A stretch of DNA of 64,000 nucleotides from JAJPIG01 sp035531675 (GTDB lineage: Bacteria > Desulfobacterota > Binatia > Binatales > Binataceae): positions 70,124 to 134,123 of the forward strand of contig DATKSL010000010.1 in the NCBI GenBank assembly GCA_035531675.1, read 5' to 3'. Below, piece after piece: positions 61,072 through 64,000 of this stretch. The first letter of the stretch is position 1; every line of letters starts with the position of its first letter. The notes beneath the pieces are model-generated. The model did not search any database, was not told where the DNA came from, and saw only the letters and a program-made list of their open reading frames with translations. The position numbers and the translations under genes were made by a program.

Positions 61072-62089
61072 CCTGCCGACCCCCGGCCGCGCCGCCGCTG
61101 CCGCGCCCGCCCCCGGCGACGCGCTGGTGCGCACGGTCGCGCTGGTCAAGGAATTTTCAGCCGGCTCGACCGGCGTCATCTTTCGGCATCGCCTGTCGCT
61201 CAAGGCGGTGGCCGGGGTCGATCTCGAAATCGCGCCGGGCGAGACGCTGGGGCTGGTGGGCGAGTCGGGCTCGGGAAAATCGACGCTCGGCCGTCTCATC
61301 CTGAAGCTGCTCGAACCGACCGCCGGGCGCGTGATTTTCGCCGGTCGCGATCTCTCGACCCTGAGCCGCAAGGAACTGCGCCTGCTGCGCCGGCAGATGC
61401 AGCTGGTGTTCCAGGATCCGTACTCGTCGCTGAATCCGCGGATGCGGGTGCGGGCGATCGTCGGCGAGGGGCTCGAAATCCACAAGCTGGCGCGCGGCAA
61501 GGCCAAGGAGGCGCGTATCGTCGAGCTGCTCGAGATGGTCGGGCTCGGCGCCGACACGCTCGATCGCTATCCGCACGAGTTCTCCGGCGGCCAGCGCCAG
61601 CGCATCGGCATCGCGCGCGCCCTGGCGGTGAATCCGCGCTTCCTGGTGCTCGACGAGCCGGTCTCGGCGCTCGACGTCTCGATCCAGGCGCAGATCATCA
61701 ACCTGCTGCAGGATCTGCAGGAGCGCCTCAACCTGACTTACCTGTTTATCGCGCACGACCTGCGGGTGGTGGAACATATCAGCCGGCGGGTCGCGATCAT
61801 GTACCTCGGCAAGCTTGTCGAGGTGGCGAGCCGCGACGACATTTACCTCCATCCGCATCATCCGTATACCCGCGCGCTGCTCTCCGCCGTCCCGACTATC
61901 GACGTCGCCGGGCGTCCCGATCGCATCAAGCTGCCGGGCGAAGTGCCGAGTCCGCTCAATCCGCCCTCCGGCTGCAGCTTCCATCCGCGCTGTCCTTATG
62001 CGAAAGATGTCTGTCGAACTGTCGAGCCGCGGCTGGAAGCGGGCAGAGGCGGGCATGCGGTCGCCTGTCACGTCTTTCCCGCGCCTTGA
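61064..62089 (+). CDS. Peptide ABC transporter ATP-binding protein (DppF/OppF-like)
   Basis: A 341-residue ATPase. Walker A GESGSGKS lies near 67, signature FSGGQRQRI near 172, Walker B LVLDEPVSALDV near 192, and the C-terminal motif GCSFHPRCPYAKDVC near 304. A GTG at 61064 overlaps the dppD stop by 8 bp; the frame is open further upstream inside dppD but no better start exists. A 20-residue Ala/Pro-rich lead precedes the domain. Confidence 0.92.
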   Translation: MSSLPTPGRAAAAAPAPGDALVRTVALVKEFSAGSTGVIFRHRLSLKAVAGVDLEIAPGETLGLVGESGSGKSTLGRLILKLLEPTAGRVIFAGRDLSTLSRKELRLLRRQMQLVFQDPYSSLNPRMRVRAIVGEGLEIHKLARGKAKEARIVELLEMVGLGADTLDRYPHEFSGGQRQRIGIARALAVNPRFLVLDEPVSALDVSIQAQIINLLQDLQERLNLTYLFIAHDLRVVEHISRRVAIMYLGKLVEVASRDDIYLHPHHPYTRALLSAVPTIDVAGRPDRIKLPGEVPSPLNPPSGCSFHPRCPYAKDVCRTVEPRLEAGRGGHAVACHVFPAP

Positions 62090-62136
62090 GCGGTACGCAA
62101 TCAGCGGAGAGTCAGCCGGCCCGCATCGGTAGTATC

Positions 62137-62580
62137 ATGAGTACTTTCGGTACCCCCGGACGCGGTTACGGCGATCCTGGCGAGAGCGGTCTGTCAGACA
62201 GCGGGTCGCAGATGCCGACGCTGGCCTGGATCGAGGAGCGCACGCGGGTCGCGGTCGGCGCCAACGCCAATATCTCGGGCAAGCTGGTGTTCCACGAGCC
62301 GGTGCGGATCGAGGGACGCTTTCGCGGCGAGGTCAGCTCGGTCGATCTGATCGTGATAACCGAGGGCGGCTCGATCGAAGGGCGCGTGCGCACGCCGCGC
62401 CTGGTGGTGCTGGGCGAGATGCGCGGCGAGGTTACCGCCTCGAAACGGGTGATGCTCGGTCCGCGCGCGCGGGTGACGGGACGGATAGAAAGCGAGCGGC
62501 TGTCGATAGCCGAGGGTGCGCGCCTGGAAGGCGATCTGCGAATCTCCGGCGCGCCCGATCTCGCGCCTCCGACTAGCTGA
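62137..62580 (+). CDS. Bactofilin
   Basis: A 147-residue bactofilin-family cytoskeletal protein. After a disordered lead, the beta-helix core runs from about 48 to 138 with the regular pattern of short strands (GANANISGKLVFHEPVRIEG and SVDLIVITEGGSIEGRVRTP). Bactofilins polymerise without nucleotide and organise cell-wall or envelope enzymes. An in-frame TTG at 62086 would overlap the dppF stop and add 17 residues; ATG 62137 is chosen as the first ATG. It overlaps the convergent rplS by 8 bp. Confidence 0.85.
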   Translation: MSTFGTPGRGYGDPGESGLSDSGSQMPTLAWIEERTRVAVGANANISGKLVFHEPVRIEGRFRGEVSSVDLIVITEGGSIEGRVRTPRLVVLGEMRGEVTASKRVMLGPRARVTGRIESERLSIAEGARLEGDLRISGAPDLAPPTS

Positions 62581-62917
62581 TCGTGTTGAGACGCGCGGCC
62601 TTGCCCGAGAGCTTGCGCAGGTAATAGAGCCGGGCCCGGCGCACCTTGCCGTGATTCAGCACTTGGATTTTGTCCAGCCGCGGTGAATGGATCGGGAAGA
62701 TCCGTTCCACCCCGATCCCGTAGGACACCTTCCGGACCGTGAACGAGGCGCGGCTGCCGCCGCGGTTGATACGGATCACCACGCCTTCGAACGGCTGGAT
62801 CCGCTCCTTCTCGCCCTCGACCACCTTGACCTGGAGTCGCACCGTATCGCCGACCCGGATTTCCGGGAGGTCGCTGCGGATGCTCCGCCCTTCGAGCTTT
62901 TCGATAACACTGTTCAT
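62573..62917 (-). CDS. rplS: 50S ribosomal protein L19
   Basis: A 114-residue L19, close to the E. coli length of 115. Recognisable are VRLQVKVVEGEKERIQPFEG near 28, VIRINRGGSRASFTVRKVSY near 48 and RVRRARLYYLR-like text (KVRRARLYYLRKLSGKAAR) near 91. It lies on the minus strand, alone, not in the usual rpsP-rimM-trmD-rplS cluster: the gene upstream of it here is a secreted protein on the other strand. Its C-terminus overlaps the bactofilin tail by 8 bp. Confidence 0.96.
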   Translation of the reverse strand: MNSVIEKLEGRSIRSDLPEIRVGDTVRLQVKVVEGEKERIQPFEGVVIRINRGGSRASFTVRKVSYGIGVERIFPIHSPRLDKIQVLNHGKVRRARLYYLRKLSGKAARLNTIS

Positions 62918-63147
62918 GGGATTCAGGACCTAAGTTGAGCCCCCCAACCTACCCGGATTGCGCTCCTCAGGCAACCATCCGTAGTGGGGCGAGTGGGGGC
63001 TATTTAACGCCGCTACCAGACGGCAACCGCTACTTATACGAGAAACCTGTTAGTTTCGATGATTCTGCAGCGGTTTAATTGACGTTCAGTATCTTTAAGG
63101 CTAAAGAAGTGTTCGCGAGGGGGATAAGTTAACTTGGAGGAAGGGAG

Positions 63148-63711
63148 ATGACGCGAAGATTTTCGATTGTTTCTGGGGTTTTAGCTTTGCTTTTCGGGGG
63201 CTTGATGCTGTCGGCAACAGTGAACGCAGGCGAATCTGCCATAGTAAGCACAGTCGGGCCCCCCATACCGATGGTCTTTAGCGGTATCGGTTCGGCACCG
63301 CCCTCTAGTTCGTGTAACAACGTGAGCAATGGCTGTAACGGCACCAACTGTGATTGCCTCGAAATAGACGGCCGAGGAAAAGGAACCAAGCTCGGCGCCG
63401 GCAAATCAACCTTCACGTCCCAAACGGTTGTGTCGTATCCGGAAATCGTCGGAACTATCTGTGACGAAGCCGTTGGCACGATGACAATCACCACTCCAAA
63501 CAACAAAAATACTCTCGTCATCGGGTACAACGGCTTGGACTGCCTTACCGGTGCGTCCCTGATCGGGTTCAATGGGCCTTATACCGTGGACGGTGCCAAC
63601 TCCACCGGAAAATTTCTCAATGCCGTCGGTGGCGGCACAATGTCGGTAACTGAGGACTCGAATTCGAATTTCTACGGCACGTTGAACGGCAATATTCTTC
63701 TCAGCAAGTAG
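63148..63711 (+). CDS. Small secreted protein, cysteine-containing
   Basis: A 187-residue exported protein with a signal peptide (FSIVSGVLALLFGGLMLSAT, cleavage after VNA near 27). The mature chain is rich in Gly, Ser, Asn and Thr with about six cysteines (CNNVSNGCNGTNCDCLE near 56) and no recognised domain. The DNA is more AT-rich than neighbours. GGAGG precedes the ATG. A GC-rich hairpin follows the stop. Confidence 0.7.
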   Translation: MTRRFSIVSGVLALLFGGLMLSATVNAGESAIVSTVGPPIPMVFSGIGSAPPSSSCNNVSNGCNGTNCDCLEIDGRGKGTKLGAGKSTFTSQTVVSYPEIVGTICDEAVGTMTITTPNNKNTLVIGYNGLDCLTGASLIGFNGPYTVDGANSTGKFLNAVGGGTMSVTEDSNSNFYGTLNGNILLSK

Positions 63712-63715
63712 CAGC

Positions 63716-63747
63716 GCGGGCCGCGAGGGTTAGACCTCGCGGCCCGC
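63716..63747. terminator. GC-rich hairpin between convergent genes
   Basis: A perfect 13-bp stem (63716-63728 with 63735-63747) with a 6-base loop lies between the convergent stop codons at 63711 and 63755. No T tract follows on either strand, so it would rely on the stem or on Rho. Confidence 0.55.
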
Positions 63748-63754
63748 TTACGCT

Positions 63755-64000
63755 TCAGAGATTTTTCAGCGCCAGTACTTCGCGCGCCGGCGTGCGATCG
63801 CCGGTGCAACTGATCATCCGCGGCGCATCGAGAAATCGTAACTCGAAGCCGAGGCCCGTGTAGAGTTCGACGACTCGCGCGGTCGCCTGGTTCGACAGCA
63901 CGGTGGGGCCGCGATGGCGCGCCAGCCAGTGCGCCAGCCGCACCTGGTCGTCCCAGCCGAAGTCCTGTTTCGCATAGCGGGTGAACTCGACGTCGTAGGG
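63755..64000 (-). CDS. DNA adenine methylase (Dam/D12 class), C-terminal fragment
   Basis: The minus-strand frame from the right edge reads PYDVEFTRYAKQDFGWDDQV, where PY is the end of the DPPY catalytic motif (motif IV) of N6-adenine DNA methyltransferases, followed by the usual FTxYxxxxFxxxDQ segment and TVLSNQATARVVELYTGLGF, RMISCTGDRTPAREVLALKN at the end. This pattern is that of D12-class adenine methylases such as Dam. The start lies outside the window. Solitary or restriction-linked status cannot be judged. Confidence 0.82.
   Translation of the reverse strand, partial: PYDVEFTRYAKQDFGWDDQVRLAHWLARHRGPTVLSNQATARVVELYTGLGFELRFLDAPRMISCTGDRTPAREVLALKNL

Overview
The window is GC-rich, densely coding bacterial chromosome (about 60 genes in 64 kb, few gaps over 300 bp). 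Apolipoprotein N-acyltransferase, lipobox proteins, periplasmic Spy/CpxP-like and Tat-exported proteins point to a Gram-negative (diderm) cell. Flavin monooxygenases (LLM and HpaB types), many SDRs, a class II B12-dependent ribonucleotide reductase, LutABC, bactofilin and the DUF1501/DUF1800 pair fit a deltaproteobacterium-like or Candidatus Binatota-like organism. That placement is inference from gene content, not from a phylogeny.

Layout. 1-12.1 kb, mostly minus strand, is housekeeping: a GST start, prfB with its programmed frameshift, an alpha/beta hydrolase, an LLM oxidoreductase, the phoH-ybeY-(unknown)-lnt operon, alaS, recA and thpR. 12-17 kb holds envelope or exported proteins: DUF3108, a HEAT-repeat protein, and the DUF1501 and DUF1800 partners. 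17-24 kb is an accessory secretion/stress region: a cysteine-rich secreted protein facing a secreted M11-like metalloprotease across a strong terminator, a stem-loop-rich gap that may encode an RNA, and an ECF sigma/anti-sigma/CpxP-like trio. 24-30 kb has nrdJ with a mini zinc-ribbon gene, a leader-like region with a terminator, a phospholipase C-type phosphoesterase and an HpaB-type hydroxylase. 30-45 kb mixes a zinc-ribbon/TPR protein with a duplicated C-terminal domain, a GST, an APH-like kinase carrying large internal palindromes, a VOC enzyme, lutABC, queG, an A-type Fe-S carrier, fabG, a stand-alone LeuA regulatory domain and cysS. 44-52.7 kb has a CbbQ-type ATPase, threonine aldolase, SDRs, two APC permeases, an LMW-PTP/arsenate reductase, a CoA-binding protein and a NUDIX hydrolase. 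52.8-62.6 kb is one long plus-strand operon: TPR lipoprotein, LolB/DUF4292-like lipoprotein, complete Opp/Dpp peptide ABC transporter with an embedded hydrolase, and bactofilin. The right edge has rplS, a small secreted protein and the C-terminal part of a Dam-like DNA methylase.

Most notable signals: (i) five long, near-perfect inverted repeats lying in frame inside two unrelated genes (three in ybeY, two in the APH-like kinase), which suggest a mobile or expanding intragenic palindrome; (ii) a 200-bp non-coding region at 21.1-21.34 kb with hairpins whose loops repeat GGGGGA, reminiscent of CsrA/RsmA-sequestering RNAs; (iii) a leader-like region with a long-range stem and a terminator just upstream of the phospholipase gene; (iv) phoH coding homology upstream of any canonical start; (v) lower-GC patches inside alaS and cysS suggestive of allelic mosaicism. 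No CRISPR array, rRNA, tRNA, intact insertion sequence or prophage was seen.
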